DNA of 64,000 nt, from positions 1 through 64,000 of the forward strand of contig DASCMS010000161.1 of NCBI GenBank assembly GCA_036011085.1. The letters run 5' to 3'. The number at the start of each line of letters is the position of its first letter. Position 1 is the stretch's first letter. This DNA comes from UBA8231 sp036011085 (GTDB lineage Bacteria > Latescibacterota > UBA2968 > UBA8231). This document shows, piece by piece, positions 36,301 to 44,118 of the stretch. The position numbers and the translations under genes are program-made. The notes below the pieces were generated by a model. That model made no database searches and had not been told where the DNA came from. It saw nothing but the letters and a program-made list of their open reading frames with translations.

Positions 36301-37140
36301 CTGCAGCTGCATTCTGCAGTCGCACTGAGCGAGTCCCAGCAGCGGGCCCTCGTCGACGAGACGGCAGCCCAGATCGTCAGGGCACTCGAATCCCAGGAAT
36401 TGTCGGCCCAGCTGCTGCAGTCGGCGCGGCTCGTGTCCCTGGGACAGATGGCAGCTGGCGTAGCCCACGAGCTGAACCAACCCCTGAGCGCCATCTCCAC
36501 CGTCGCCGGTGATCTCAATCTTCGACTCAAGGACGGACACGACGTCGAAGATACCCGCGTGCAGGAGATGATGGAACGCGTGCTGGCCATGGTGGATCGC
36601 ATGGCGGGCACGATTGGTCATCTGCGCGTTCTCTCCAGGGATTCGGCCCAGTCACCGGGAGAACCTCTGGACCTGAACGGGGTCGTGCACACGTCCCTGC
36701 AGGTCATCGGCGTGCAGCTGGCCAACCACGCGATCGAGCTCGAGCTGGATCTCGAACCCTCGCTGCCATCGGTGCACGGCAGAGCGAACCAGCTGGAACA
36801 GGTCTTGCTCAATCTGCTGGCCAACGCCCGTGACGCCGTGGACGAGCTCGCGGCCACCGAGCCCGAACACCGGAGGAAGATTACCGTGCGCACCAGACTC
36901 GCCGACGATTCAGAAGTCGTCCTCGAGGTCGAGGACAACGGGACCGGCATCGACGGCGCACAGCTTGGCCGGATCTTCGATCCCTTCTTCACAACCAAGG
37001 AGGTGGACCGCGGAACCGGTCTCGGGCTCTCCATCTCCTACGCCATCGCCCACGATCACGACGGCCGGCTGGAATGCCGGAGCCAGCAAGGCGTGGGCTC
37101 CGTCTTCCGCCTGCTTCTCCCTCTGCACCAACCCTCGTGA
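33337..37140 (+). CDS. Reg_prop two-component sensor histidine kinase with ABM-like N-terminal domain
   Basis: A 1267-residue sensor. Signal peptide (MMRSLLLSLLLAPVAMASAQ), then an unusual NIPSNAP/ABM-like segment at about 22-115 (LARLAVRVDPQHRSEFHALF), then at least ten Reg_prop repeats with LWFGTFGGG and RYDG motifs that form a periplasmic propeller, a Y_Y_Y domain near 760-840, and a membrane helix at about 848-868. The cytoplasmic part has a coiled region, a GAF-like region, HisKA with phospho-acceptor His1044 in VAHELNQPL, and HATPase (NLLANARDAVDE, DNGTGIDG, GTGLGLSIS). There is no receiver in the chain. The stop overlaps the NtrC-type regulator start. The ligand is probably a polysaccharide-related cue. 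Confidence 0.93.
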   Translation: MMRSLLLSLLLAPVAMASAQTGATLARLAVRVDPQHRSEFHALFEESIRPLLLRHGVVEVGDAGRPTVDSTYCRVLRVAAPEAIPTLRKSLFFAPAWLSLVDSTTGRFGVIDDDISLRLYSTPAIPTYRSLVGTGVRQGLWHNFGVTDGLPAGGVHRMVQDADGIMWLAMETAGLCRYDGQEFFCYGEGSGLPGNDVSDLRLGADGDLWLEVTSYPLGEGRPLSFVRFDGTAFHVYTAADGVPDDCSFMAGSSADVWLVSPQAGPLRWNGESWTTAEWAREIWPRIRAAETPSELGSYSFYMDRRGALWLSTRLRLQRAIPGRLEEWPRPPTAPAWSIYEDSRGAMWFGLHGGGVARLDSNGWMSLSAQDGLTPGIPAHMSEDRNGHLWFATYGAAGVSRWDGERLHVHDTREGLINNQVRHILEDREGHLWFSTIEGISRYDGVHLMHLTTSEGLPSNGVMSAVEDSRGNMWFGTFHGSVTRYDGSRLKSFAIGPRMSTVWSVAADADGGVWAARSSHDSSAVVRIRDDEVVTFDRQHGVPEDGPYDILADADGLWLTFGRTFPGGLVRFDGAEFSTLSLMDGLPGDRLQSLHRDRDGKLWIGMFAGGVARYDGDSFEHLGTADGLAHESVWSILSDSAGALWFGTFGGGVSRFDGREFETFDRNRGLAHDYVLSIMEDRLGRLWFGTFGGGISVYDGLVFQTISRRDGLLNNAVHEIVEDSRGDYWIATEGGVSRYRPSRTPPRVQIANIIAERAHGAARQLEIDDTQDLVIFEFRGRSFTSHPDQIVYVCRLLGYDDEWHFQREPRMQYDDLGLGEYSFEVRAVDRDLNYSESASVRLTVIPAYGRWSLVAVLVITLGLVGLQGRRLVHRNRGIREANQQLSLSNRELSHEMERRERVEAERTRLDEQLEHLRFLDRLRGRLEGLRVPSEIVEVAGQHLLEVMASTAGGAVRIVLDGSDHALGDASASLHVYETTLRWGDRDRGRLQLHSAVALSESQQRALVDETAAQIVRALESQELSAQLLQSARLVSLGQMAAGVAHELNQPLSAISTVAGDLNLRLKDGHDVEDTRVQEMMERVLAMVDRMAGTIGHLRVLSRDSAQSPGEPLDLNGVVHTSLQVIGVQLANHAIELELDLEPSLPSVHGRANQLEQVLLNLLANARDAVDELAATEPEHRRKITVRTRLADDSEVVLEVEDNGTGIDGAQLGRIFDPFFTTKEVDRGTGLGLSISYAIAHDHDGRLECRSQQGVGSVFRLLLPLHQPS

Positions 37141-38516
37141 GCGCCACCCCCGACTTCCAGCTGCGCATCCTTCTCGTCGTCGACGATGCCGATGTGCGCG
37201 AGACCCTGGGAGAGTCCCTGCGGGGTCAGGGACACGCCGTGGTCTTGGCGGAGAGCGGCCATGCCGCCCTCGAGCGCCTGACGGAGAGTCCCATCGACAT
37301 CGCCATCACCGACATCCGCATGCCAGGCATGGACGGCTTCGCCCTGCTGGGCGAGATCCGTGAGCGCTTGCCTTCGGTGGAGGTCATCGTCGTCACCGCC
37401 CACGGCGACGTGGACAGCGCCGTGCGCGCCCTGCGTGACGGCGCCTTCGACTACTTCACCAAGCCCTACAACGTCGAGGACATCGCTGCCGCCCTGCGCC
37501 GCACGGCGCGCTTTGCCGCCCTGCGACGCGAGAACGAGCGCCACCGCGAGCGCTGGGAGCGCCAGCAGGGCGAGCAGAGGCATCTGTATGGTAAGGCGGC
37601 GATCCTCGGTGAGAGCGACGCAATCCGGCAGGTACGGGAGCAGATCGCCCAGGTCAGCGAAACCGACACGACAACGGTTCTGATCCGGGGTGAGACGGGC
37701 ACCGGCAAAGAGCTGGTGGCTCGAGCCGTCCACTACGAGAGCGCTCGCGCCGAAGGTCCTCTGGTCACGGTGGACTGCACCTCACTGCCCGAAACCCTGG
37801 TGGAGAGCGAGCTTTTCGGACATGTCCGCGGCGCCTTCACCGACGCCCGGGACCCGCGCCAGGGGCGATTCGAGCAGGCCCACGGGGGCACCCTGTTTCT
37901 CGACGAGATCGGCGATATGCCGGCCAACGTGCAGATGCGGCTGCTGCGCGTCCTGGAGGAACGCAACGTCCGCCCCCTTGGCGGATCGACAGACATCCCC
38001 GTCGATGTGCGCGTCATCTCGGCGACCAACCGTGACCTGCCGCAGGGCGTGGAGGCCGGAGACTTTCGCCGTGACCTCTACTATCGACTCAATACCTTTG
38101 CCATCTCTCTTCCGCCGCTGCGCGAACGGCCGGAAGATATACGCCCCACAGCTCTCCACTTTCTCACCCGCTTCGCAGGTGAGCAACGGAAAGCCATCGC
38201 CGGACTCAGCTCTGAGGCGTGGTCGGCGCTGGAGTCCTACAGCTTTCCGGGGAATGTGCGCGAGCTCCGCAACCTCGTGGAGCGGGCCGTACTCGTGTGT
38301 CGGGGGGAGCAGATCGGTATCCATGAGCTGCATTTCGACGGCAAGCCACCGTCGATCGCCAGCGATGCTCCCGATCTGAATCTGCCCGCTGCGGAGCGTT
38401 CCCTGATCCTCGCGGCCCTGGAGCGAGCCGACGGCAGCAAGGCAGAGGCCGCACGCCTCCTGGGGATCAGCCGGGATTCGCTGCGCCGACGGCTGGAGCG
38501 CCAGGGAATCACCTGA
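37137..38516 (+). CDS. NtrC-family sigma54 response regulator
   Basis: A 459-residue activator started by GTG 37137, overlapping the kinase stop (GTGA). Receiver: phospho-acceptor Asp59 in AITDIRMPG, Thr in VVTAHGD and Lys in YFTKPY. AAA+ domain: Walker A GETGTGKE, the loop GHVRGAFTDA at residues 229-237 where GAFTGA reads GAFTDA, LFLDEIGDMP Walker B and RDLYYRLNTF. Fis-type HTH: AARLLGISRDSLRRRL. It would activate sigma54 promoters in response to the upstream kinase. No sigma54 promoter was convincingly found nearby, so the target genes may lie elsewhere. Confidence 0.95.
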   Translation: MSATPDFQLRILLVVDDADVRETLGESLRGQGHAVVLAESGHAALERLTESPIDIAITDIRMPGMDGFALLGEIRERLPSVEVIVVTAHGDVDSAVRALRDGAFDYFTKPYNVEDIAAALRRTARFAALRRENERHRERWERQQGEQRHLYGKAAILGESDAIRQVREQIAQVSETDTTTVLIRGETGTGKELVARAVHYESARAEGPLVTVDCTSLPETLVESELFGHVRGAFTDARDPRQGRFEQAHGGTLFLDEIGDMPANVQMRLLRVLEERNVRPLGGSTDIPVDVRVISATNRDLPQGVEAGDFRRDLYYRLNTFAISLPPLRERPEDIRPTALHFLTRFAGEQRKAIAGLSSEAWSALESYSFPGNVRELRNLVERAVLVCRGEQIGIHELHFDGKPPSIASDAPDLNLPAAERSLILAALERADGSKAEAARLLGISRDSLRRRLERQGIT

Positions 38517-38578
38517 ACAGACGCGCGATCTGACACGGTCGGGCCGCGCGGATTGACACACTTTCTTTGCACGTGGGC

Positions 38579-38658
38579 GTGAGAAAGAGGGCGCTCAGCC
38601 CTGTTTCTCACGGAGGCAGTCCTCTGAAACGGCCTGGCAAGGCCTTTGCCAGGCCGTT
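38579..38658 (+). promoter_or_regulatory. Structured leader of the giant secreted protein: three consecutive hairpins
   Basis: Three stems precede the ATG at 38662. H1: GTGAGAAA (38579-38586) pairs with TTTCTCAC (38604-38611) with an inner GGGC/GCCC. H2: GAGG (38613-38616) pairs with CCTC (38621-38624) and holds the only GGAGG ribosome site. H3: a perfect 13-bp stem 38628-38640 with 38646-38658, 5-base loop, ending three bases before the start codon. H3 would place the ribosome site near the ATG or block access. No known riboswitch consensus (for example c-di-GMP-I) was recognised. No T tract follows, so it is not a simple terminator. Confidence 0.55.
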
Positions 38659-38661
38659 CCT

Positions 38662-40164
38662 ATGGCCAGGCCATCCGCTCTTCTCGTCCGCCTCTGCTCT
38701 CTGCTCCTGCTGGTCACCTTCCAGGCTCAGGCTGCGGTCATCACCTGGGATGACGGGGCCGGCGACAGCAACTGGAACAGCGCGCTCAACTGGGACACCG
38801 ACACCGTTCCCGGGGCCGGGGACGATGCTGTCATCAACTTCGGCGGGGGCCTCGTCGTCACCGTCAACACCGCCGAGTCCGTCAACAGCGTCACCTGCAA
38901 CGATGCACTGACGCTCTCGGCGAACACGCTGACCATCGCCGCCGCTTCGACGATCAATGACTTCTCACAGAGCGGAGGTACACTGAACGGGGCGGGTACG
39001 GTGACCCTGACAGGTACCGCTACATGGACGGGTGGAACGCAGTCGGGTGCGGGCAACACGACGGTGCAGTCGGGTACGACGCTGACGATCACGGCGGCGG
39101 CCAATGCCACGCTCGACACACGCTCGATGACGAACGACGGCACCATCGTCTTCATCGGCGCCAGCTCCTACTACCTCAACAACGGCGCCGCCCTCACCAA
39201 CAATGCCGGGGCCACCGTCGACATCCAGGGCACGGCGGTCAATCTCTTCCCCCTGGCCGGTACCGGATCGATCGACAATCAGGGCACCTTCCTCAAGTCC
39301 AGCAGTGCCGGCACCTCCATCGTCACCGTCTTCTTCGACCAGACTGGCGGCAGCCTCGACGTGCAGATCGGCACCCTCAATCTCGTCGGCACCGGATCCC
39401 ACTCCTCCGGCACCTGGACCGTGGCCGCGGCCACCACCCTCGGCTTCACCGGGGCCACCCATACTTTCACCGGCACCCACAGCGGCGTCATCTCTGGCAC
39501 TCTCACGGCCTCCACCACTTTCACCGTGGCCACCGCCGCCACCTTCAACTTCACCGGCAACGGGCTGTCGTGGACGGCGGGCACGTGGAATGGTGGCGGC
39601 ACACTGACCAACGACGGCACCATCACCGCCACCGCCGCCGCTTCAGCCACCCTCGATGCCGCCACCACGCTGACCAACAACGGCACCGTCGATTTCATCG
39701 GTACCAGCTCTTTCTACATCAGCAACTCCTCCGTCCTCAACAACACCGCCGCCGCCACCCTCGATATCCAGAATGACCTCACCCTCTGGCAGCTGGCCGG
39801 GACCGGCACGGTGACCAATGCCGGAACCCTCCTGCGTTCGGCAGGGGCGGGAACCGCGACCGTGCAGGTGGGACTGACGAACACAGGCACAGTGGATGTC
39901 GATACCGGCATTCTCAGTTCCACGGGAGTCTTCTCCAACTTCGCCGGCACCACCCTCACCGGCGGCACCTACGACATTGCCGCCACTTTCCGCTTCACAG
40001 GCGCCGACATCGTCACCAACGCCGCCACCATCATTCTCGACGGCGCCGGCTCGGCGATTCAGGACGGGGGTGCCACCGACGCCTTCACCAACTACGCCAC
40101 CAACGCCGCCGGTGGCAGTCTCGAGTTGCGCAACAGCCGTAACCTGACCACGCCGGGGCGCTGA
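38662..40164 (+). CDS. Giant secreted repeat protein, N-terminal part (interrupted by a frameshift)
   Basis: The 500-residue first part of a protein split by one base. A signal peptide (ARPSALLVRLCSLLLLVTFQ, AQA) is followed by VITWDDGAGDSNWNSALNWD, typical of autotransporter-like/PATR parallel beta-helix repeat starts, then many Thr/Ala/Gly-rich repeats such as GTGTVTNAGTLL and TLTNNGTVDF. These suggest a long beta-helix stalk at the cell surface. The reading frame ends at TGA 40162-40164 just after NLTTPG. The same protein continues in another frame as ALSNAGSVTVNSG; one G appears lost from the GGGG run at 40155-40158. Confidence 0.75.
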   Translation: MARPSALLVRLCSLLLLVTFQAQAAVITWDDGAGDSNWNSALNWDTDTVPGAGDDAVINFGGGLVVTVNTAESVNSVTCNDALTLSANTLTIAAASTINDFSQSGGTLNGAGTVTLTGTATWTGGTQSGAGNTTVQSGTTLTITAAANATLDTRSMTNDGTIVFIGASSYYLNNGAALTNNAGATVDIQGTAVNLFPLAGTGSIDNQGTFLKSSSAGTSIVTVFFDQTGGSLDVQIGTLNLVGTGSHSSGTWTVAAATTLGFTGATHTFTGTHSGVISGTLTASTTFTVATAATFNFTGNGLSWTAGTWNGGGTLTNDGTITATAAASATLDAATTLTNNGTVDFIGTSSFYISNSSVLNNTAAATLDIQNDLTLWQLAGTGTVTNAGTLLRSAGAGTATVQVGLTNTGTVDVDTGILSSTGVFSNFAGTTLTGGTYDIAATFRFTGADIVTNAATIILDGAGSAIQDGGATDAFTNYATNAAGGSLELRNSRNLTTPGR

Positions 40165-40184
40165 GCAATGCCGGCTCGGTCACC

Positions 40185-43100
40185 GTGAACTCCGGTTGCA
40201 CTCTCACGGCCACGGGCAACTACACGCAGACCGCCGGCACCACCACGCTCGTCGGCGGCACCCTCACCGCCACCACCGCCGACGTTCAGGGGGGCACCCT
40301 CACCGGCACGGGGACGATCAGCGGCAATCTGTCGAATGCCGGGCAGCTCACCGTCAGCGGTACCTCGGCAACGGGCTCTCTGGGTGTTACCGGCACCTTC
40401 ACCCAGACCGGTGCCGGGGCCACCGACATCGAACTCGGCGGCACCGGCGCGGGCACGACGTACGACCAGCTCGCCATCACCGGCGTGGCCGCCCTCGACG
40501 GCACGATCAACGCCACGCTCACCGGCGGCTTCACGCCCACGCCGGGTGACGCCTTCCTCGTGCTCACCTTCGGATCGAATGCCGGCACCTTCGCCACTGA
40601 GAACATCTCCCTGGGTGGCGGTCAGACTGTGGCGAATTACAACGCCTCCGACCTGACTCTCGATCACAGCGGGGACATCGTCGAAACCACCACGGCCTTC
40701 GGACTCTCCGGCTCCGGCAGCGCCGCCTCGGGCGGCGAGGTCCTGCTCTTCGGCATCGGCCTCACCGGGGATGGCGTCGGGACTGTGACCTCCGTCGATG
40801 TCACACTCTCCGACCTGACCTCTGCCACCGGCCTGAGCCAGGCTGACCTGGGCGAGCTCCGGCTCTATTCCAGCAGCGACGCTGCCCTGGGCGGCGACAG
40901 CCAGCTCGACTCCAAAGCCTCGGGCTCTGTCAACATCGGTAGTGCTACCAGCCTCTCCGCCAGCGCCGATCTGATTCCCTTCGGGACGGAACGGTTCTAT
41001 CTCGTCTCCGCGGTGGTGGCCACAACGGTCACCGACGAACACGCTCTGCGGCTGGGTTTTGCTGCGGGTGACGTCTCCACCAGCCTCGGGGGGCGTGGCA
41101 CCTCGGTGGTGGCCGCCGACGCGGACAACATCACGATCGATGTCGTGGCCACTCAACTGGTGGTGGCCACCAACCCCGCGGACAGCCGCGTTGTGGACGG
41201 CGATGACGAGGTTGTCAGCGGCATGGCCTTCCAGACCCAGCCGGCCGTGGCGGCGCGCGACGCCAATGGCAACACCGATCTCGGCTTCGGCGACAACGTC
41301 ACCGCCAGCCTCACCGGTGGCAGCGGCAGTCTCGCGGGCACCACGTCTGCGTCGGGAGCCAACGGTTCGGCCACCTTTGCCGACCTCGGGTACACCGCCG
41401 CCACGGATGGCGAGGCCTTCACGATCCAGTTTGACGATGCCGTGGGTGGCGCCGAGGGTGATCTGCCCGCCGTCAGCACCGCGGGCCTCTCCGCCGATGC
41501 CGTGGCCTCGCTCCTCGCCTTCGTCCAGGGTCCGAATCCGACCTCTGTGGAGACCGGTCAGGACTTCGCCGCCAGCGATGTCACCGTCGCCGCACGTGAC
41601 ACGGACGGGATGACCGATTCGGACTACGCCACAGCGATCACCCTCGCTGTCGGCAGCGGCAACGGTACCCTGAGTGCTGCCCCGGGTACCAGTGTCACGC
41701 CGGCGTCGGGAGTATCCAGCTGGACCACTCTCAGCTACTCGGCTGCCAGTGGCTTCCTGACGTCAGCGACGAGCACTGCTGTCACCGTGTCCAGCCCGCC
41801 TGCCACGTCTTCGAGCAGCAGCGAGGAGTCATCTTCGTCTGAGTCTTCGCCTTCATCATCGTCCGGCTCTTCGGGGTCCTCGGGCGAGCCAACTGCTGCG
41901 GTGGTGCTCTCCGGACCGACAGCGATCAACTTCGGTGACGTGATCCTGGGATCATCGACATCCCGCTCTTTTACGATTACCAATGACGGCAGCCAGTTCG
42001 CCTCCGGCGTCACTGCCAGCCTGCCGGCTGCACAGGCGTCTGCCATCTTTCTGGGTCGGTCCTCCCTCAGTCTGGCCTCGGGTGCTTCCATCAGTACGGA
42101 GATCATCTACTCTCCAACTGTACCGGGAGAGATGTCCACTATCCTGTCGGTGTCCGGCCCTGGCAGTTCGGTGTCCATTCAGCTCTCCGGGCGCGGTCTG
42201 GCAGCCGGGCCGCTGGCCAGCCTGAGCACGGATCGACTCGACTTCGGCTCGGAGCCCTTGGCAGTGGCGTCAGAGCTCACTCTTGTCGTGCACAACCTGG
42301 GAATGGGGGATCTGGAGATCGCTGAGGCCACGACGAGCAGCGACGTGTTCACCGTCGGGCCGCAGAGCTTCACGGTGGCGTCGGGCAGCAGCCAGACCGT
42401 CGCCGTCATGTTCGACAGGTCCGCGCCCGGGCTTGTCCTCGATACGCTGCGCCTGGTCGCCGGGGACAGCGGCGATCTCGTCTCCGTGGCCCTGTCCGGG
42501 CGGTCAGAGGCGGCCATCCTGGACGCCATCATCGACACTCTCGCCTTCGATGGCAACCCGTCGTCTCTGCCGATGGTCGGCGAGAGCATGTCTCATGCGA
42601 TCCAGGTCAGCAACTCCGGAGACCTCCCTTTGGAAATCGCCGAGTTGGCCCTCGATCCGCCGTTCCAGGCGACCATCACCAGTCTGACAGTCGCGCCGGC
42701 GCAGACCGCTGAGATCGAGATCACCTACGCTCCCACTGCCGCCGGACTGGACACCGCGTCTCTGCGAATTCGCTCCAACCACTGGACCGGCCAGGACGCC
42801 GTCGTCGTCATCTCGGCTGGCACGTTCGGTCTCGTGGGATCCCGGATCTCTCTGCCGGACAGCCTCGATGTGGGTTCGGTGCTCGTCGGCGAGTCCCTCT
42901 CTTCGGCGATCACCATACAGAACCTGGGCAATCGCGAGCTTCGTCTGCTCAGCGTCGATCTCGAGGGGTCTGGCTTCTCCCTCTCCGGGCCCGAGGGTAA
43001 CATCGCTCCGGGTGCTGAAGCCTCGCTGGAGGTCTTGTTCTCACCAACGTCGGGCGGACTGCAGTTGGCCACAGCCACCCTGGGCACAGACGATCCGCTA

Positions 43101-43637
43101 CGACCGAGCGTGCTCCTCTCGCTCACCGGGCGAGGGAAGAGCACGGTCATCGACTTCAGTGGCGACGGGGTGGTGGACTTCGGCGATTTCTTCCTCTATG
43201 CCGAGGCCTTCGGCAGCCATAACCCGGAGTTCGACCTCACGGGAGATGGACTCGTCGACTTCGATGATTTCTTCGTGTTTGCCGATGCCTTCGCCGCGGT
43301 GGGAAGCGGCCGCAGAGCCGCCCTGGGCGAATACGCCCATCACTATCTCGGACTGCCGCGGCGCCCTGCCCTCGGGACGGGGTACCCCAATCCCTTCAAC
43401 AGCACCGTCGTCATCCCCTTCCGCCTCTCTGCCCCTGCAAGAGCCTCCCTGCGAGTGTACGATATCGCCGGACAGCGGATCCGCACTCTGGTCGATGCTC
43501 GGCGTTCTGCCGGCAACCACGTGGTGGTCTGGGATGGACGAGACGGCACCGGCAAGCCAGTCGCCAGCGGAGGCTATCTGATCGTGCTGCGGACAGAGGA
43601 TGCCGTGCACGCCGCAAAGCTCGCGCTGATTCGTTGA
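40185..43637 (+). CDS. Giant secreted repeat protein, C-terminal part: HYDIN-like repeats, dockerin-like EF hands, FlgD/T9SS-like tail
   Basis: A 1150-residue continuation of the upstream frame (in-frame from about 40159, ALSNAGSVTV). Order: more beta repeats; Ig-like blocks; a serine-rich linker at about 540-565; three to four ASPM/SPD-2/HYDIN-like choice-of-anchor repeats (INFGDVILGSSTSRSFTI, LDFGSEPLAVASELTLVVHN); two dockerin-like Ca2+ loops (DFSGDGVVDFGDFFLYAEAF, DLTGDGLVDFDDFFVFADAF); and a final FlgD/T9SS-type sorting domain (GTGYPNPFNSTVVIPFRL, then VWDGRDGTGKPVASGGYLIV). The tail suggests export by a type IX-like route and surface attachment, common in FCB bacteria. GTG at 40185 is the frame's first formal start but not the biological one. 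Confidence 0.8.
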   Translation: MNSGCTLTATGNYTQTAGTTTLVGGTLTATTADVQGGTLTGTGTISGNLSNAGQLTVSGTSATGSLGVTGTFTQTGAGATDIELGGTGAGTTYDQLAITGVAALDGTINATLTGGFTPTPGDAFLVLTFGSNAGTFATENISLGGGQTVANYNASDLTLDHSGDIVETTTAFGLSGSGSAASGGEVLLFGIGLTGDGVGTVTSVDVTLSDLTSATGLSQADLGELRLYSSSDAALGGDSQLDSKASGSVNIGSATSLSASADLIPFGTERFYLVSAVVATTVTDEHALRLGFAAGDVSTSLGGRGTSVVAADADNITIDVVATQLVVATNPADSRVVDGDDEVVSGMAFQTQPAVAARDANGNTDLGFGDNVTASLTGGSGSLAGTTSASGANGSATFADLGYTAATDGEAFTIQFDDAVGGAEGDLPAVSTAGLSADAVASLLAFVQGPNPTSVETGQDFAASDVTVAARDTDGMTDSDYATAITLAVGSGNGTLSAAPGTSVTPASGVSSWTTLSYSAASGFLTSATSTAVTVSSPPATSSSSSEESSSSESSPSSSSGSSGSSGEPTAAVVLSGPTAINFGDVILGSSTSRSFTITNDGSQFASGVTASLPAAQASAIFLGRSSLSLASGASISTEIIYSPTVPGEMSTILSVSGPGSSVSIQLSGRGLAAGPLASLSTDRLDFGSEPLAVASELTLVVHNLGMGDLEIAEATTSSDVFTVGPQSFTVASGSSQTVAVMFDRSAPGLVLDTLRLVAGDSGDLVSVALSGRSEAAILDAIIDTLAFDGNPSSLPMVGESMSHAIQVSNSGDLPLEIAELALDPPFQATITSLTVAPAQTAEIEITYAPTAAGLDTASLRIRSNHWTGQDAVVVISAGTFGLVGSRISLPDSLDVGSVLVGESLSSAITIQNLGNRELRLLSVDLEGSGFSLSGPEGNIAPGAEASLEVLFSPTSGGLQLATATLGTDDPLRPSVLLSLTGRGKSTVIDFSGDGVVDFGDFFLYAEAFGSHNPEFDLTGDGLVDFDDFFVFADAFAAVGSGRRAALGEYAHHYLGLPRRPALGTGYPNPFNSTVVIPFRLSAPARASLRVYDIAGQRIRTLVDARRSAGNHVVVWDGRDGTGKPVASGGYLIVLRTEDAVHAAKLALIR

Positions 43638-43640
43638 GCC

Positions 43641-44012
43641 ATGCCGGTCAAACCCATGGATATCCTGGTCGTCGACGACGATGAGGCCTGCCGATCAGAA
43701 CTCGAGAGGCTTCTTTCTGGCCATGGTCACCGTGTCCATTGCGCCAGCGATGTGAGCACGGCGTTGAGACTGGCAGACTCGCTGTCTCCCCAGTTGATCA
43801 TCAGTGATGTCAATCTGCCCGGTCCGTCTGGGATCGACCTGCTTCGATCGCTGAAGAGCTCGGACTCGGGCGTGGCCGTCGTCCTCATGACCGGAAACAG
43901 CGAAGCCGCCGATACTGCGGCAGCATTCCAGCTCGGTGCCAGCGGCTTTCTGCAGAAGCCGGTGCGTGCAGAAGCTCTACTGGACGGCATCAGACGCCTG
44001 CAAAAGGCCTGA
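43641..44012 (+). CDS. Stand-alone response-regulator receiver protein
   Basis: A 123-residue CheY-like receiver. Acidic pocket ILVVDDDEA, phospho-acceptor Asp in IISDVNLPGPSG, Thr in VVLMTGNSE and Lys in GFLQKPVR are all present, so it should be phosphorylatable. No output domain. The ATG lies three bases after the giant secreted protein stop, suggesting cotranscription. A partner kinase is not obvious; the Reg_prop kinase upstream is a candidate but pairs with the NtrC-type regulator. Confidence 0.9.
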   Translation: MPVKPMDILVVDDDEACRSELERLLSGHGHRVHCASDVSTALRLADSLSPQLIISDVNLPGPSGIDLLRSLKSSDSGVAVVLMTGNSEAADTAAAFQLGASGFLQKPVRAEALLDGIRRLQKA

Positions 44013-44068
44013 ATGCCTCAACGGTCACACAGGCCATGCTCGGATTGACGAAGTGCTTTGACGAAGTA

Positions 44069-44095
44069 TGGTTGCGACTCACCTGGATCTACGCC
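44069..44095. repeat. 27-base duplicate of a segment in the Gfo/Idh gene at 45370-45396
   Basis: TGGTTGCGACTCACCTGGAT and the next seven bases match 45370-45396 at 25 of 27 positions. In the gene the segment encodes IQVSRNH on the minus strand. Here the same frame has a stop codon where glutamine sits in the gene. It lies in the 106-base gap between convergent genes and may be a small remnant of a lost Gfo/Idh paralogue. Nothing else is seen in this gap. Confidence 0.5.
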
Positions 44096-44118
44096 GCGCC
44101 GGGGGCGCCTCTGCCTGG

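Noticed and set aside
37830..37847. GAFTDA in the NtrC-type regulator as evidence of loss of sigma54 activation
   Set aside because: I believe GAFTDA variants occur in other members, and all other AAA+ motifs are intact, so it is not a strong anomaly by itself.
38551..38573. Possible sigma54 promoter (TTGACACA...TTTGCA) before the giant secreted protein
   Set aside because: The distance between the GA and GC elements is about two bases longer than the sigma54 consensus allows, and the first element is GA rather than GG.
38628..38658. Perfect 13-bp stem read as an intrinsic terminator
   Set aside because: No T tract follows and it ends three bases before a signal-peptide-coding ATG; a translational role fits better.
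38579..38661. c-di-GMP or other known riboswitch in the leader
   Set aside because: None of the conserved aptamer blocks I know (for example GCAAACC and ACGCAAAGCC of c-di-GMP-I) is present.
39000..40150. Low-complexity ACC/GGC-rich stretch considered a simple-sequence repeat or CRISPR-like array
   Set aside because: It has no fixed-length direct repeats with spacers; it is coding sequence for Thr/Ala/Gly-rich beta-helix repeats.
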